Part shown: piece after piece, positions 36,671 through 46,404 of the stretch
Layout: each line of letters opens with the position of its first letter
Position numbering within the stretch: position 1 is the first letter of the stretch
Assembly: GCA_016213785.1 (NCBI GenBank)
Contig: JACQZQ010000025.1
Span: 62,001 to 126,000 of the forward strand
DNA: 64,000 bases
From: Acidobacteriota bacterium
GTDB lineage: Bacteria > Acidobacteriota > Blastocatellia > Chloracidobacteriales > JADJPF01
Direction: 5' to 3'
Translations under genes and position numbers: made by a program
Notes under the pieces: model-generated
What the model was told of the DNA's origin: nothing
What the model saw: only the letters and a program-made list of their open reading frames with translations
Database searches by the model: none

Positions 36671-37832
36671 AAAAATCTTTTAGTGCTGCAAGTCCACTAG
36701 AAATGGTTTCTACAGCAACAGAGTAAGAAAACCTTAAATGTCCTTCTCCTTCTGGCCCAAAAACACTCCCAGGAACGGTTGCTATTTTAGCTTCTGCTAA
36801 TAATGTTGCGGCAAATTCTTTGCTAGTTTTGCCAAATTTTTTAATGCTAGGAAAAGCATAAAAAGCCCCTCCTGGCATTGGACAATCAAAACCTAATTCA
36901 TTTAAACCATTTACTAAAAGATCTCTGCGCCTTCGATATTCTGCTAAATTTTCTTCTATAAAATCTGTCACCTGAGTTACTGCGGCTAGTCCTGCCCATT
37001 GAGTAGGAGTACTCACACCATTAGTAGAATAAAGTACTGATTGCTTAATTGCTGTAATAAAAGGTTCTGGAGCAGCAACATAGCCTAAACGCCAGCCTGT
37101 CATTGCATAGGATTTAGAGAAAGTAAAACAAGATATAGTACGTCTATACATATCAGGAAAAGAGGCAATAGAAATATGAGCCTGATCATAAACAAGATCT
37201 TCATAAGCTTCATCAGAAATAACTAATAAGTTATGTGTTTTAACAAAATTAGCAATTTCTAACATCTCTTCACGACTAAAAACAATACCTGTTGGGTTTT
37301 GTGGAGAAGATAAACATAGAAGGCGAGTTTGTGGAGTTAAATAAGCCTTTAGTGTATTTGTAATTCCTTCTTTGTGGGCTTTTAAGGTGTTAACTAAAAC
37401 CGTTTTTCCTCCTGTCATAGAAATTAAATCTTTAGTAGGAGTCCAATAAGGAGAAAAAAGTAATACTTCTTCACCAGGATTAAGAATCGCTTGAAATGCA
37501 GCAAATAATCCATGCATTCCACCAGCAACAACTATTAAATGATTGGGTTCTGCTGGAATATGATTTTTTTTATTTAATTTATCTGTTAAAACCGAAATTA
37601 ATTCAGGGATACCACTAGAAGGAGCATAGCGAGTTTTGTTTTCTACCAAAGCTTGTAGACAAGCATCTTTTATAACTTGAGGAGTGTTTGGAAAAGGCTC
37701 ACCACCTTCAAATTGAAAAATCTGATGTCCCTCTTTTTTCAGAGCAAGTATTTTATTACGAATAACGACTATTTCAGAAAACCCAACATCACTAAACCTA
37801 TCAGAAACGCAAAAAGATAAAGTAGCAGACAC
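36654..37832 (-). CDS. Class I/II pyridoxal-phosphate aminotransferase (aspartate-aminotransferase-like)
   Basis: A 392-residue fold-type I aminotransferase. K240 in FSKSYAMTGWRLGY forms the Schiff base with PLP; SSPQNPTG carries the conserved Asn, and VISDEAYEDLVYD the conserved Asp and Tyr. The C-terminal FGPEGEGHLRFSYS holds the Arg that binds the substrate carboxylate. Specificity between aspartate, aromatic or other amino acids cannot be read here. It is the first gene of a two-gene unit with thiL and is divergent from the TetR efflux operon. Confidence 0.92.
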   Translation of the reverse strand: MSATLSFCVSDRFSDVGFSEIVVIRNKILALKKEGHQIFQFEGGEPFPNTPQVIKDACLQALVENKTRYAPSSGIPELISVLTDKLNKKNHIPAEPNHLIVVAGGMHGLFAAFQAILNPGEEVLLFSPYWTPTKDLISMTGGKTVLVNTLKAHKEGITNTLKAYLTPQTRLLCLSSPQNPTGIVFSREEMLEIANFVKTHNLLVISDEAYEDLVYDQAHISIASFPDMYRRTISCFTFSKSYAMTGWRLGYVAAPEPFITAIKQSVLYSTNGVSTPTQWAGLAAVTQVTDFIEENLAEYRRRRDLLVNGLNELGFDCPMPGGAFYAFPSIKKFGKTSKEFAATLLAEAKIATVPGSVFGPEGEGHLRFSYSVAVETISSGLAALKDFCEKRI

Positions 37833-38136
37833 TAAAGCCTCCTAAAATTTTTAATCATTGTGATTAATAGGATTTATTGCAATATCAAAGAGGCTTATTA
37901 TATGAGAAAGATAGTTTTTCTGTAAATTGTCCCTGACGTTTTATTCTGCTAAAAACTTACACTTATTTCACTTAACCTCTAAAATTAATTTAGTTTTTTG
38001 AAATTGAGTTTAATTCCATAACCTAAAACTATAGCCTATTATACCTTCCCAAATTTTATCTAAATAGAATAATTAATTGCCAAGTTATAATTTAGCATGC
38101 TAATGTTAGTAAATACTTACTTACATAGGGAAAAAG
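37833..38136. promoter_or_regulatory. Divergent intergenic region, aminotransferase / efflux operon
   Basis: This 304-base AT-rich gap contains no gene. It must hold promoters for both directions. On the plus strand TATAAT at 38086-38091 is a fitting -10, but no good -35 lies 17 bases upstream. Operator candidates follow directly, as described separately. The rest shows nothing distinctive. Confidence 0.5.
38092..38123 (+). promoter_or_regulatory. Candidate TetR operator in front of the efflux operon
   Basis: TTAGCATGCTAA at 38092-38103 is a perfect 12-bp palindrome. TTAGTAAATACTTACTTA at 38106-38123 is an inverted repeat with arms TTAGTAA and TTACTTA matching at 6 of 7 positions. Both fall between a TATAAT box and the TetR start, the expected place for autorepression of this regulator and the pump genes. 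Confidence 0.5.
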
Positions 38137-38835
38137 ATGTCAAGTACAGAAATGCAAGCCCAAGAAAAAACAAAATATAAAAAACGAATTTGTAAAGAAG
38201 ATCGTCGTGAGCAAATTTTGCTAATAGCATCAGAAATCTTTTCTCAAAAAGGATTTAACGGTGCTACTACAAAAGAGATAGCTGATAAAGTAGGTGTTAG
38301 TGAGGCTATTATCTTTCGCCATTTTCCTACTAAACAAGCCTTATATTCAGCTACTCTAGATAATAAGACTACGGAATTAATGAAGCCTCTTTGGTTAAAA
38401 TGTGAAGAACTAATGCTAAAAAAAGATGATAGAGGTGTTTTTATTACACTTGCTGCTCAAATTCTAGAATTTATACATAAAGACCCAACGCTTTTACGCC
38501 TACTTTTTTATAGTGCATTGGAAAAACACGAGTTAGCAAAAGATTTTGCTGAAACTACTGCAAGACAAGTAAGAGAACCTGCTGTTACCTATATAAAAGA
38601 ACGTATTGGTGATGGAGATTTTCGCCCTATGGATCCAGTGCGTGCAGCTAAGTTTTTCTTTAGTCTAGTTATGCAATGGGCAATAGGACGAGATCTATTT
38701 CAAGATAGTTCTAAACAGGACGTTACTTCTTGGGAAGCTGCTAAGGAAATTACAGGTATTTTCCTTTCTGGAATTTCAACAAAACAATACTTTCAAGACT
38801 TTGAAAGTACTGACGATAAATACCCTAAGGAATAA
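38137..38835 (+). CDS. TetR-family transcriptional regulator of the efflux operon
   Basis: A 232-residue regulator. The N-terminal HTH (about 20-68) reads REQILLIASEIFSQKGF then ATTKEIADKVGVSEAIIFRHFPTK, the canonical TetR DNA-binding helices. The C-terminal part is helical and binds an unknown ligand. It directly precedes the adaptor gene, whose Shine-Dalgarno overlaps its last codons, so it is very likely the local repressor of the pump. The regulator ligand could be a drug, bile-like compound or fatty acid. Confidence 0.93.
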   Translation: MSSTEMQAQEKTKYKKRICKEDRREQILLIASEIFSQKGFNGATTKEIADKVGVSEAIIFRHFPTKQALYSATLDNKTTELMKPLWLKCEELMLKKDDRGVFITLAAQILEFIHKDPTLLRLLFYSALEKHELAKDFAETTARQVREPAVTYIKERIGDGDFRPMDPVRAAKFFFSLVMQWAIGRDLFQDSSKQDVTSWEAAKEITGIFLSGISTKQYFQDFESTDDKYPKE

Positions 38836-38839
38836 GATT

Positions 38840-40063
38840 ATGAATAAGGTTACGAATAAGGCTATACTCTTAATTTTAATAATACTTTCTTTAACTTTTA
38901 CTGCTTGTCAACCTTCACAATCCCCTGCTCAGGCAGACACTAGTACAAAACCTAGTGTAGATGAAAACCCACCCAAAATCTTAGAAGTATCTACTGCACC
39001 TGTTGTTGAACGAACTTTATCTAGTGTTTTAGAACTTACTGGCACATTAGAAGGTCAAGAAGAGGTAATTATTGCAAGTGAACTAGACGGTAAAATTTCT
39101 GATATGCACATTGACTTAGGAAGTTATGTAAAGAAAGGAGATAAGCTTTTTTCCTTAGACAGTAGAGAACTTTCTTGGAAAGTTGACCAAGCCCAAGCAA
39201 CACTTAAATCAGCAGAACTAGCTTTAGGTCAAGCAGGTAAGCCTTCTGGCACTAATGATCAGCATCCTGCGGTACGTGATGCCTATGCCGCTTTAGAAAA
39301 AGCCAAAATAGACTTTGAGCGGACAGAAAAGCTTCTTCGAGATGGTATTATCGCTCGTCAGGAATATGATCGTACTAAATCCCTTTATGATCAAACAGTT
39401 GCTCGATGGGAAAGCTCTGTAGCTCAAGTAGATGTTTATCGTACAAATATTACTCAAGCCCGTGCAAGCCTTGAACTTGCACAAAAACAACTTAATGACT
39501 CAATTATTTATGCTCCTATTGGTGGTTCTATTAAAGAAAGACTAGTTTCTGCTGGAGAATATGTTAAAAAAGGCCAGGCAGTAGCCCGCATTATTCAGCT
39601 TAACCCCCTACGTCTACGTACTAATGTGCCAGAACAATATTTACAACAAATTAAACTTGGAGAAGCTGTTAAGTTTCAAGTAGATAGTTTACCTGATAAA
39701 AAATTTCAAGGCATTGTAAGTCGTTTTAGTCCTGCACTTGATAAAAGTTCGCGTTCTTTAATGATAGAAGCCTCTATAGCTAATAATAACCTAGAACTTA
39801 AACCAGGAATGTTTGCTCGTATCAAGTTATCTTTTGCCCCTCAAAAAAGCGCTTTAATGGTTCCAGAAAAAGCTGTTCTTACCACAGTTGGACTTAAGAA
39901 AGTTTATATATTTGTTGATGGTAAAGCTCAAGCTCGTGAAGTTTCTTTAGGGCAAAAAGAGGGTGATTTAGTAGAAGTTTTAGGAAATCTTAAAACTAAT
40001 GAAATAGTAATCACTAGCAATTTAGATAAACTTGCTGATGGTAGTCAAGTAGTAAATAAATAA
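38840..40063 (+). CDS. RND efflux periplasmic adaptor (membrane fusion protein)
   Basis: A 407-residue adaptor that bridges an RND pump to an outer-membrane channel. I place the start at ATG 38840, not at an upstream TTG inside tetR, because AAGGA lies 8 bases before it and a signal sequence then begins at once. TFTAC at residues 16-20 is a possible lipoprotein box, typical of AcrA-type adaptors. The barrel-sandwich (SELDGKISDMHIDLGSYVKKGDKLFSLD), a long coiled-coil hairpin (about 105-200), the second half of the lipoyl motif (APIGGSIKERLVSAGEYVKKGQ) and a beta-barrel domain follow in order. The pump gene is 47 bases downstream. Confidence 0.93.
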   Translation: MNKVTNKAILLILIILSLTFTACQPSQSPAQADTSTKPSVDENPPKILEVSTAPVVERTLSSVLELTGTLEGQEEVIIASELDGKISDMHIDLGSYVKKGDKLFSLDSRELSWKVDQAQATLKSAELALGQAGKPSGTNDQHPAVRDAYAALEKAKIDFERTEKLLRDGIIARQEYDRTKSLYDQTVARWESSVAQVDVYRTNITQARASLELAQKQLNDSIIYAPIGGSIKERLVSAGEYVKKGQAVARIIQLNPLRLRTNVPEQYLQQIKLGEAVKFQVDSLPDKKFQGIVSRFSPALDKSSRSLMIEASIANNNLELKPGMFARIKLSFAPQKSALMVPEKAVLTTVGLKKVYIFVDGKAQAREVSLGQKEGDLVEVLGNLKTNEIVITSNLDKLADGSQVVNK

Positions 40064-40110
40064 TAAACTTAGCTCCCAAAACTATATTTTGGGTTATAAA
40101 AGGAAGTCTT

Positions 40111-43100
40111 ATGCAAAAATTAGCTGAGCTTTGTATTGAGCGCCCAGTATTTGCCACAATGTTAATATTTGCACTCACTTTTATTGGTGCTTATGCTTAT
40201 AATATTTTAGGTGTAGATCTATTTCCTAAAGTAGACTTTCCTACTATTACTGTGACTACTACACTACGTGGAGCATCTCCTGAAGAAGTTGAGACAGAAA
40301 TTACAAAAAAAATAGAAGAAGCTGTAAACCCTTTACCAGGAATAGATGAACTACGTTCTGTATCAACTGAAGGTGTATCACAAGTATTTATTACTTTTGT
40401 ACTTGAACGTAACACTGACCAAGCGGCTCAAGATGTTAGAGATAAAATTAATGGTGTCTTAAAAGACTTACCTAAAGATATTGATCCCCCAATTGTAGAA
40501 AAACTTGACCCTGATGCCACACCTGTAATGTCTATCGCAATCTCTGCTAAACGTAGCTCTAGAGAAATTACAGAAATTGCAGATAAAAAAATTAAACAAT
40601 CTATTGAATCTATTAGCGGTGTTGGTCAGGTTCGTTTTATTGGCGACCGTAAACGTCAAATACAAGTTTGGGTAGATACAACAAAACTAACGGCTTATAA
40701 CTTAACCGTTGCTCAAGTAGAAGCTGCAATTACTAGTCAAAACTTAGAAATTCCTGGAGGACGAATTGACCAAGGAAGTCGTGAACAAGTAGTTCGTACT
40801 TTGGGGCGTATTTCTGATACAAGCAATTTTAATAAAATTATTATTGCAAATATTAATAATACACCTGTACGTATTTCCGATATAGGTTATATAGAAGATG
40901 GAATCGAAGAACCTCGTACAATGGCTAGGTTAGATGGTAATGAGGCAATCATTTTAGAAGTACGTAAGCAATCTGGAAATAATACATTACAAGTAGTTGA
41001 TAATGTTAAAGAACGCTTAGCAGAAATTCAGATTTTACTTCCATCAGATTTTAAGATTCAAATTATTCGCGACCAATCACGTTTTATTAAAGGTTCTTTT
41101 GAAGCAATTAAAGAACACTTAATACTAGGCGGGTTTTTAGCCGCCCTAGTTGTACTATTATTTTTACGTAATTTCCGTTCAACTATTATTGCTGCTATTG
41201 CTATCCCCACATCAATAGTCTCTACATTTGCATTAATGTACTATATGAATTTTACGCTTAATCAGATGACTATGTTAGCTTTAGTGCTTTCAGTAGGAAT
41301 TGTGATTGATGATGCGATTGTAGTTCTAGAAAATATTTATCGTTTTATGGAAGAAAAGCAGATGTCAGCTTTTCAAGCAGCCCGCGAAGCTACTAACGAA
41401 ATAGGCTTAGCCGTAATGGCTACAACGCTTTCTTTAATTATTATTTTCCTTCCAGTAGCTTTTATGGGCGGTATTGTTGGCCGTTTTATGCAAAGTTTTG
41501 GGCTAACAGCAGCTTTTGCAATAGGAGTTTCTTTACTAGTCAGTTTTACTCTAACCCCAATGATGTCTGCCCGTTTTCTAAAAGTAAGCCATAATAGTGG
41601 GCATAGTGCAAAACAATCATTTTTCTATAGCCTAATAGAACGTGTTTATATGGCTATGTTACGTTTTTCTATGCGTTTTCGTCTTTTAGTCCTGGTATTT
41701 TCAATAATAGTAATAATAGCTACTGTGCCTTTATTTAAGAAAGTTGGAAAGGATTTTATTACTCAAGATGATACTAGTGATTTTCAAGTCGATATACGTG
41801 CTCCTGAAGGCTATTCCTTAAGCGCTACAGCAGAGCGTTTAAGCCAGCTTGAGGCTGATATTCGTACAATTAGCGGAGTAACTAACTTACTTACAACAAT
41901 TGGCGGAGATTCTCAACGTAACCCAAATTCAGCAACTATTTATGTAAAAATAGTAGATGTTACTCAAAGAAATTACCCTCAAGCAGAAGTAATGGAAAAA
42001 GTCCGTAAGCTATTAGTTAAAAATAAAGATTTACGCGCTTCTGTTGCCTATATTGCTTCTATTTCTAGCAGTGCTATGAAAAATGCAGATATTCAATATA
42101 GTTTAAGAGGGCCAAATCTTGGACAATTAGCTATTTATTCACAAAAAATCACTGATTATGCACGTACAATTCCTGGAGTAGTAGACTTAGACACAAGCTT
42201 AATTTCTGGTAAACCAGAAGCCCGTATTTATATTGACCGTGATCGTGCAGCAGATTTAGGTGTAAAAATTAGTGATATTGCTACTACTATTCGTACACTT
42301 ATAGGAGGTAATGATCAAGTATCAAATTATCGTGAAGGCGAGGATCGCTATGATATTCAAGTTCGTGCTCAGTTAAATAACCGAAATACATCTAATGATA
42401 TTCTTCTTCTTAGTGTTCCATCTACAAAACTAGGAATTGTCCGGTTAGATCAAGTAGTTCGTGTTGAAAATAGTACCGGCCCAGCACAAATTGATAGATA
42501 TAATAGGCAGCGTCAAGTAGTTATTTCTGGAAATATTGAACGAGGTCAATCACTTGGCCCTGTTTTAGACTTGATAAATGCAAATGTAGGAAAAATGGGT
42601 ATGTCTCCTGAGTATCAATATGGGGTTCAAGGTCGTAGCCGAGAATTAGGCCGTGCTGCAAGAAATTTCCTTATTGCTTTTGTGCTCTCATTTGCATTTA
42701 TGTATATGGTTTTAGCTGCACAGTTTGAAAGTTTTCTTGATCCTATTACTATTCTTTTGAGTTTACCTCTATCTATTCCTTTTGCATTACTTTCACTAAT
42801 TATTTTTGACCAAACTCTAAATATTTTCTCTGCACTAGGAATTCTAATGCTATTTGGAATAGTAAAAAAGAATTCTATTTTGCAAATTGACCATGCCAAT
42901 CAATTAAGATCTCGGGGATTAAGTACTTATGATGCTGTAATTAGAGCTTGTCAAGATCGCTTGCGTCCTATTTTAATGACAACCATTGCTCTTGTAGCTG
43001 GAATGTTACCTATGGCACTAGGGCAAGGCCCTGGCGCAGCCTCCCGACGTTCAGTAGCTATCATTGTTATTGGTGGTCAATCATTATGTTTATTACTTAC

Positions 43101-43218
43101 TTTACTTGTAACGCCTGTTGCTTATTCACTTTTTGATAGTCTTGCTAAAACCTTAACCTGGCAGAACTTAACAAGTAAATTCTCTTTTTTATTAAAAACT
43201 AAAACTCAAAACAACTAA
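40111..43218 (+). CDS. RND multidrug efflux transporter (AcrB/MexB-like)
   Basis: A 1035-residue inner-membrane proton antiporter, full family length with twelve membrane segments and two large periplasmic loops. The proton-relay pair is D400-D401 in GIVIDDAIVVLEN on segment 4, and the partner lysine is probably K920 in IVKKNSILQID on segment 10. The opening (CIERPVFATMLIFALTFIGAYAY, in part) and VDLFPKVDFPTITV are classic for the HAE1 type. AAGGAAG lies 5 bases before ATG. No outer-membrane TolC-like gene follows, so the channel must be encoded elsewhere. Substrates cannot be read from sequence. Confidence 0.96.
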   Translation: MQKLAELCIERPVFATMLIFALTFIGAYAYNILGVDLFPKVDFPTITVTTTLRGASPEEVETEITKKIEEAVNPLPGIDELRSVSTEGVSQVFITFVLERNTDQAAQDVRDKINGVLKDLPKDIDPPIVEKLDPDATPVMSIAISAKRSSREITEIADKKIKQSIESISGVGQVRFIGDRKRQIQVWVDTTKLTAYNLTVAQVEAAITSQNLEIPGGRIDQGSREQVVRTLGRISDTSNFNKIIIANINNTPVRISDIGYIEDGIEEPRTMARLDGNEAIILEVRKQSGNNTLQVVDNVKERLAEIQILLPSDFKIQIIRDQSRFIKGSFEAIKEHLILGGFLAALVVLLFLRNFRSTIIAAIAIPTSIVSTFALMYYMNFTLNQMTMLALVLSVGIVIDDAIVVLENIYRFMEEKQMSAFQAAREATNEIGLAVMATTLSLIIIFLPVAFMGGIVGRFMQSFGLTAAFAIGVSLLVSFTLTPMMSARFLKVSHNSGHSAKQSFFYSLIERVYMAMLRFSMRFRLLVLVFSIIVIIATVPLFKKVGKDFITQDDTSDFQVDIRAPEGYSLSATAERLSQLEADIRTISGVTNLLTTIGGDSQRNPNSATIYVKIVDVTQRNYPQAEVMEKVRKLLVKNKDLRASVAYIASISSSAMKNADIQYSLRGPNLGQLAIYSQKITDYARTIPGVVDLDTSLISGKPEARIYIDRDRAADLGVKISDIATTIRTLIGGNDQVSNYREGEDRYDIQVRAQLNNRNTSNDILLLSVPSTKLGIVRLDQVVRVENSTGPAQIDRYNRQRQVVISGNIERGQSLGPVLDLINANVGKMGMSPEYQYGVQGRSRELGRAARNFLIAFVLSFAFMYMVLAAQFESFLDPITILLSLPLSIPFALLSLIIFDQTLNIFSALGILMLFGIVKKNSILQIDHANQLRSRGLSTYDAVIRACQDRLRPILMTTIALVAGMLPMALGQGPGAASRRSVAIIVIGGQSLCLLLTLLVTPVAYSLFDSLAKTLTWQNLTSKFSFLLKTKTQNN

Positions 43219-43270
43219 TTTTTTCTTTTATCTGTTGTAGAGTTTCTCAGTAACATTTATTATTTTGGGC

Positions 43271-44002
43271 ATGAATCAAACAACTGCTGCCATTCTAATT
43301 ATTGGTGATGAGATCCTTAGTGGTAAGACTGAGGAAAAAAATGCTAAATTCTTAATCTCAGAATTACGCGATTTAGGCGTTTCCTTACGCCTTATTACAG
43401 TAGTTCCTGATGATATAGATCAAATAGGAACAACCCTCTCAGATCTATCTAAGCGTTTTACATATGTATTTACTTCTGGAGGAGTTGGCCCAACACATGA
43501 TGATGTGACTCTTTTAGGTGTTTGCAAAGCATTTAATACTAAAATGCATCGTCATCCTGAAATAGAATTAGCTTTAAGAAATTATTTTGGCGATAAACTC
43601 CAAGAAACCCATTTAAGAATGGCAGAAGTACCCCAAGGCTCAATCTTTATTAAAGTTGCAGAACTGCGTTGGCCTATTCTTTCCTACCAAAATGTTTATA
43701 TTTTTCCTGGCGTACCAGAATTTTTTAAGCAAAAATTTACTGCAATAAAAGAGCGCTTTCGTGCATCGGAGTTTTACTTAAAATTAATTTTTACTAAACA
43801 AGATGAATTTGATATTGCAGACCACCTCACACAAGTAGCTAAAGATTATGCCCAAGTTTCAATAGGATCTTACCCCGTTTTTGATCGTGAAGACTACAAG
43901 GTTAAAGTAACCATTGAATCTAAAGATAGCCAAGCTACTGAGTCTGCTTTTAATATGCTAATTTCCTTATTTGATAAAAATCAAATTGTTCGCTCTGAAT
44001 AA
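43271..44002 (+). CDS. MoaB/CinA N-terminal-like molybdopterin-binding protein
   Basis: A 243-residue protein. Start is ATG 43271; a TTG two codons earlier is less likely. The domain shows IIGDEILSGKTEEKNAKFLISELRDLG and TSGGVGPTHDDVTLLGVCKAF, the signature loops of the MoCF-binding fold shared by MoaB, MogA and the N-terminal part of CinA. The C-terminal nicotinamide-deamidase half of full CinA is missing. It could act in molybdenum cofactor or pyridine-nucleotide (ADP-ribose pyrophosphatase) metabolism; the CinA-N subgroup fits better than MoaB because of the extra C-terminal 80 residues. Confidence 0.85.
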   Translation: MNQTTAAILIIGDEILSGKTEEKNAKFLISELRDLGVSLRLITVVPDDIDQIGTTLSDLSKRFTYVFTSGGVGPTHDDVTLLGVCKAFNTKMHRHPEIELALRNYFGDKLQETHLRMAEVPQGSIFIKVAELRWPILSYQNVYIFPGVPEFFKQKFTAIKERFRASEFYLKLIFTKQDEFDIADHLTQVAKDYAQVSIGSYPVFDREDYKVKVTIESKDSQATESAFNMLISLFDKNQIVRSE

Positions 44003-44108
44003 CTCTTGCCTACTTAAAATTCATCCAGTAAAGACTATGTTATTATTGCTATCAATAAGTCTTAATGGATTTTAATATCTTTATTATTTATATTATTTAG
44101 GGGTGTAT

Positions 44109-44474
44109 ATGAAACATTCAGAAGGTTTTCTTAAAATTGTAGAAGATGCTAAAACACGTATTAAAGAAATTTCTATTCAAGAAGTGAAAGTAAAATTAGA
44201 TAATAAAGAGTCATTTTATTTTATTGATGTAAGAGAAGATCACGAATGGCAACAAAGCCATATTACTAATGCAGAACACCTAGGGCGAGGTATTATTGAA
44301 AGAGATATAGAAAATAAAATCCCAGATAAAACTTCTAAAATTATTCTTTATTGTGGTGGTGGGTTTCGCTCCGCATTATCTGCTGATAACTTACAAAAAA
44401 TGGGCTATACAAATGTTTACTCTATGGATGGTGGATTTCGAGCTTGGAAAGAAGCGAGTCTTCCAATAACTTAA
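44109..44474 (+). CDS. Rhodanese-domain protein
   Basis: A 121-residue single rhodanese domain. AGGGG at 44099-44103 lies 5 bases before ATG 44109, so I choose this over the GTG two codons upstream. The active loop is YCGGGFRSA with C82, and IDVREDHEWQQSHI is the conserved N-terminal motif. The six-residue loop size fits sulfur-transferase rather than phosphatase types. It would transfer sulfane sulfur to a thiol acceptor in the cytoplasm; there is no signal peptide. No obvious functional partner is nearby. Confidence 0.9.
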   Translation: MKHSEGFLKIVEDAKTRIKEISIQEVKVKLDNKESFYFIDVREDHEWQQSHITNAEHLGRGIIERDIENKIPDKTSKIILYCGGGFRSALSADNLQKMGYTNVYSMDGGFRAWKEASLPIT

Positions 44475-44564
44475 GATTGCTTAAATAATCTTTAGCCAAA
44501 ACCTGGACTAATAATTATTGATGGTGGCTCATATTTGCTAAGAAATTAATAACATTAAAGATAA

Positions 44565-44599
44565 TAGGAGCATTAAATATTAACTTTTCAATGCTCCTA
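44565..44599 (-). terminator. Hairpin between rhodanese and rpoD genes
   Basis: TAGGAGCATT at 44565-44574 pairs over 10 bases with 44590-44599 around a 15-base loop. It lies 20 bases past the rpoD stop. The T tract on the minus strand is interrupted (TTATCTTT), so it is a moderate terminator for rpoD; it may also serve the convergent rhodanese gene. Confidence 0.5.
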
Positions 44600-44619
44600 C
44601 TTATAGCTAAGATTTTGAA

Positions 44620-46299
44620 TTAACGCACACCTTCTAAAAAAGCTCTAAGTTTACGGCTACGGCTAGGATGACGTAATTTTCTAAGTGCTTTTGCTTCTAT
44701 TTGACGAATACGCTCACGAGTAACAGCAAAATGCTGTCCTACTTCTTCTAAAGTATGCTCAGAGCTATTATTGCCTAAGCCAAAACGCATTTTTATAACT
44801 TTTTCTTCTCTAGGAGTAAGTGTTTTTAAGACTTCTTCAGTAATTTCTCTTAGGTTAGTGTTAATAACGGCCTCAGCAGGATTAACAATGGTCTTATCCT
44901 CAATAAAATCACCAAGATGAGAGTCTTCTTCTTCTCCAATAGGAGTTTCTAAAGAAATAGGTTCTTGAGCTATTTTTAGCACCTTACGCACTTTTGATAC
45001 AGGTATATCCATACGTTTAGCAATTTCTTCTGAAGTAGGTTCTCGCCCAATTTCTTGCACTAAAGCGCGAGAAGTGCGAATTAATTTATTAATAGTCTCA
45101 ATCATATGGACAGGAATTCTAATAGTACGTGCTTGATCGGCAATAGCACGAGTAATAGCTTGACGAATCCACCAAGTAGCATAGGTAGAAAATTTATAAC
45201 CGCGTCGGTATTCAAATTTATCTACAGCTTTCATTAACCCAATATTTCCCTCTTGAATTAGATCAAGAAATTGAAGCCCGCGATTAGTATATTTTTTGGC
45301 AATAGAAACCACTAGGCGAAGATTTGCTTCTACAAGTTCACGTTTAGCTTTATTAGCCTCTTTTTCACCATCTTCAATTGCATTAAGTGAGCGTTCTAAA
45401 TCTAGAGTAGAAGTATTATGACGAGTTTCTAGGGCAGAGAGTTTTTTCTCAGAATCTTTTAAACGGCGTTTTAGTTCTCGTTCATCTTCGGTTTGATTAT
45501 TTTCTAAAGCACGTTTGATATTTTGGAGACTATCTTTAGATGTGCGGACTTGAATTACATTGTCTCGAATTTGATTAACAAATCTATCATGAACAATGCT
45601 AGTAAAATCTATTAGCTGGAGTAGTTTGGAAATTTCTACTCGTAATCTAGAAAAATAGCTACGATTTTTACTCACTTTAGGATTACGTTTTTGTTCTACT
45701 TTAATTTTTTCATGAAGTTTAAGCATTTTTTGATGTAATCTCTTTACTTCATAAAAAGCACCTAAAAAGTGAGCTAGGCTATCTTCAATTTTATCTTCTG
45801 TAAGCCCTTCTGCATCAGATAAAACGACTATTTCTCTAATAGAAAGAGCGCCATCTTTTAGCTCTTGGCCTACTTTTAAGAATTCTTCTACTACAATTAA
45901 TGAACGCGAAAGGGTTTTCTTTGCCCTTCTTTGACCGCGTTCAATGCGTTTTGCAATAGAAACCTCTCCATCACGAGTTAGTAGAGGCACTATAGCCATT
46001 TCACGTAGATACATTCTTACAGGATCATTAGTTTTATCTAACATTCCTGGAGAAAGATCTAGTTCTATATCTTCTTCCTCAATTTCTTTTTTATCTAAGT
46101 CAGAAATATCGCCATTATCATCATTATCTCCAAAGTTTATTCCCTCAGAGCTAAGTACATCAAGAATTGCTTCAATATCATCAGCAGAATTTACTTCTGG
46201 AGGTAGTAAACGATTTATATCATCATAGGTAAGATAGTCTTTTTCTTTCCCAACCTCTAATAGTTTATCTACATCTTCTTGATACTTCTGGATTGCCAT
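44620..46299 (-). CDS. rpoD: RNA polymerase primary sigma factor RpoD (sigma-70)
   Basis: A 559-residue group-1 sigma factor. It has a short region 1.1 ([25 protein letters not shown] in part), region 1.2 ([18 protein letters not shown]), a long acidic non-conserved region, region 2 ([24 protein letters not shown], then the -10 reading [20 protein letters not shown]), region 3, and region 4.2 helix-turn-helix ([20 protein letters not shown]). All elements for housekeeping promoter recognition are intact. AGGGG lies 7 bases before ATG. It is last in a mutS2-dnaG-rpoD run, equal in order to the classic dnaG-rpoD macromolecular synthesis operon. Confidence 0.97.
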   Translation of the reverse strand: MAIQKYQEDVDKLLEVGKEKDYLTYDDINRLLPPEVNSADDIEAILDVLSSEGINFGDNDDNGDISDLDKKEIEEEDIELDLSPGMLDKTNDPVRMYLREMAIVPLLTRDGEVSIAKRIERGQRRAKKTLSRSLIVVEEFLKVGQELKDGALSIREIVVLSDAEGLTEDKIEDSLAHFLGAFYEVKRLHQKMLKLHEKIKVEQKRNPKVSKNRSYFSRLRVEISKLLQLIDFTSIVHDRFVNQIRDNVIQVRTSKDSLQNIKRALENNQTEDERELKRRLKDSEKKLSALETRHNTSTLDLERSLNAIEDGEKEANKAKRELVEANLRLVVSIAKKYTNRGLQFLDLIQEGNIGLMKAVDKFEYRRGYKFSTYATWWIRQAITRAIADQARTIRIPVHMIETINKLIRTSRALVQEIGREPTSEEIAKRMDIPVSKVRKVLKIAQEPISLETPIGEEEDSHLGDFIEDKTIVNPAEAVINTNLREITEEVLKTLTPREEKVIKMRFGLGNNSSEHTLEEVGQHFAVTRERIRQIEAKALRKLRHPSRSRKLRAFLEGVR

Positions 46300-46355
46300 A
46301 TCAAATCCCCTGTCCCCCTTCGCTGAAGTTACGTATAAAATTAGGTGGTCAGCCT

Positions 46356-46382
46356 ATCCTAGGTAAAAAGCGCATCTAGGAT
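46356..46382 (-). other. Hairpin in the dnaG-rpoD spacer
   Basis: ATCCTAG at 46356-46362 pairs with CTAGGAT at 46376-46382. Read on the minus (coding) strand there is no T run after the stem, so it does not look like a terminator for dnaG; a run of T occurs only on the opposite strand. It could be an RNA processing or stability element between the two cistrons, as known for the enterobacterial operon. Confidence 0.35.
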
Positions 46383-46404
46383 TTTTAATAATAAAACTCT
46401 TTAG

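Noticed and set aside
44026-44061. Possible hairpin AAGACT...AGTCTT after the MoaB/CinA-like gene
   Set aside because: The stem is interrupted by a large asymmetric bulge and no T tract follows directly.
45944-46228. 94-codon plus-strand frame opposite rpoD
   Set aside because: It is antisense to the acidic region of the sigma factor; the Ser-rich translation is what reversed Glu/Asp codons give, and there is no ribosome site.
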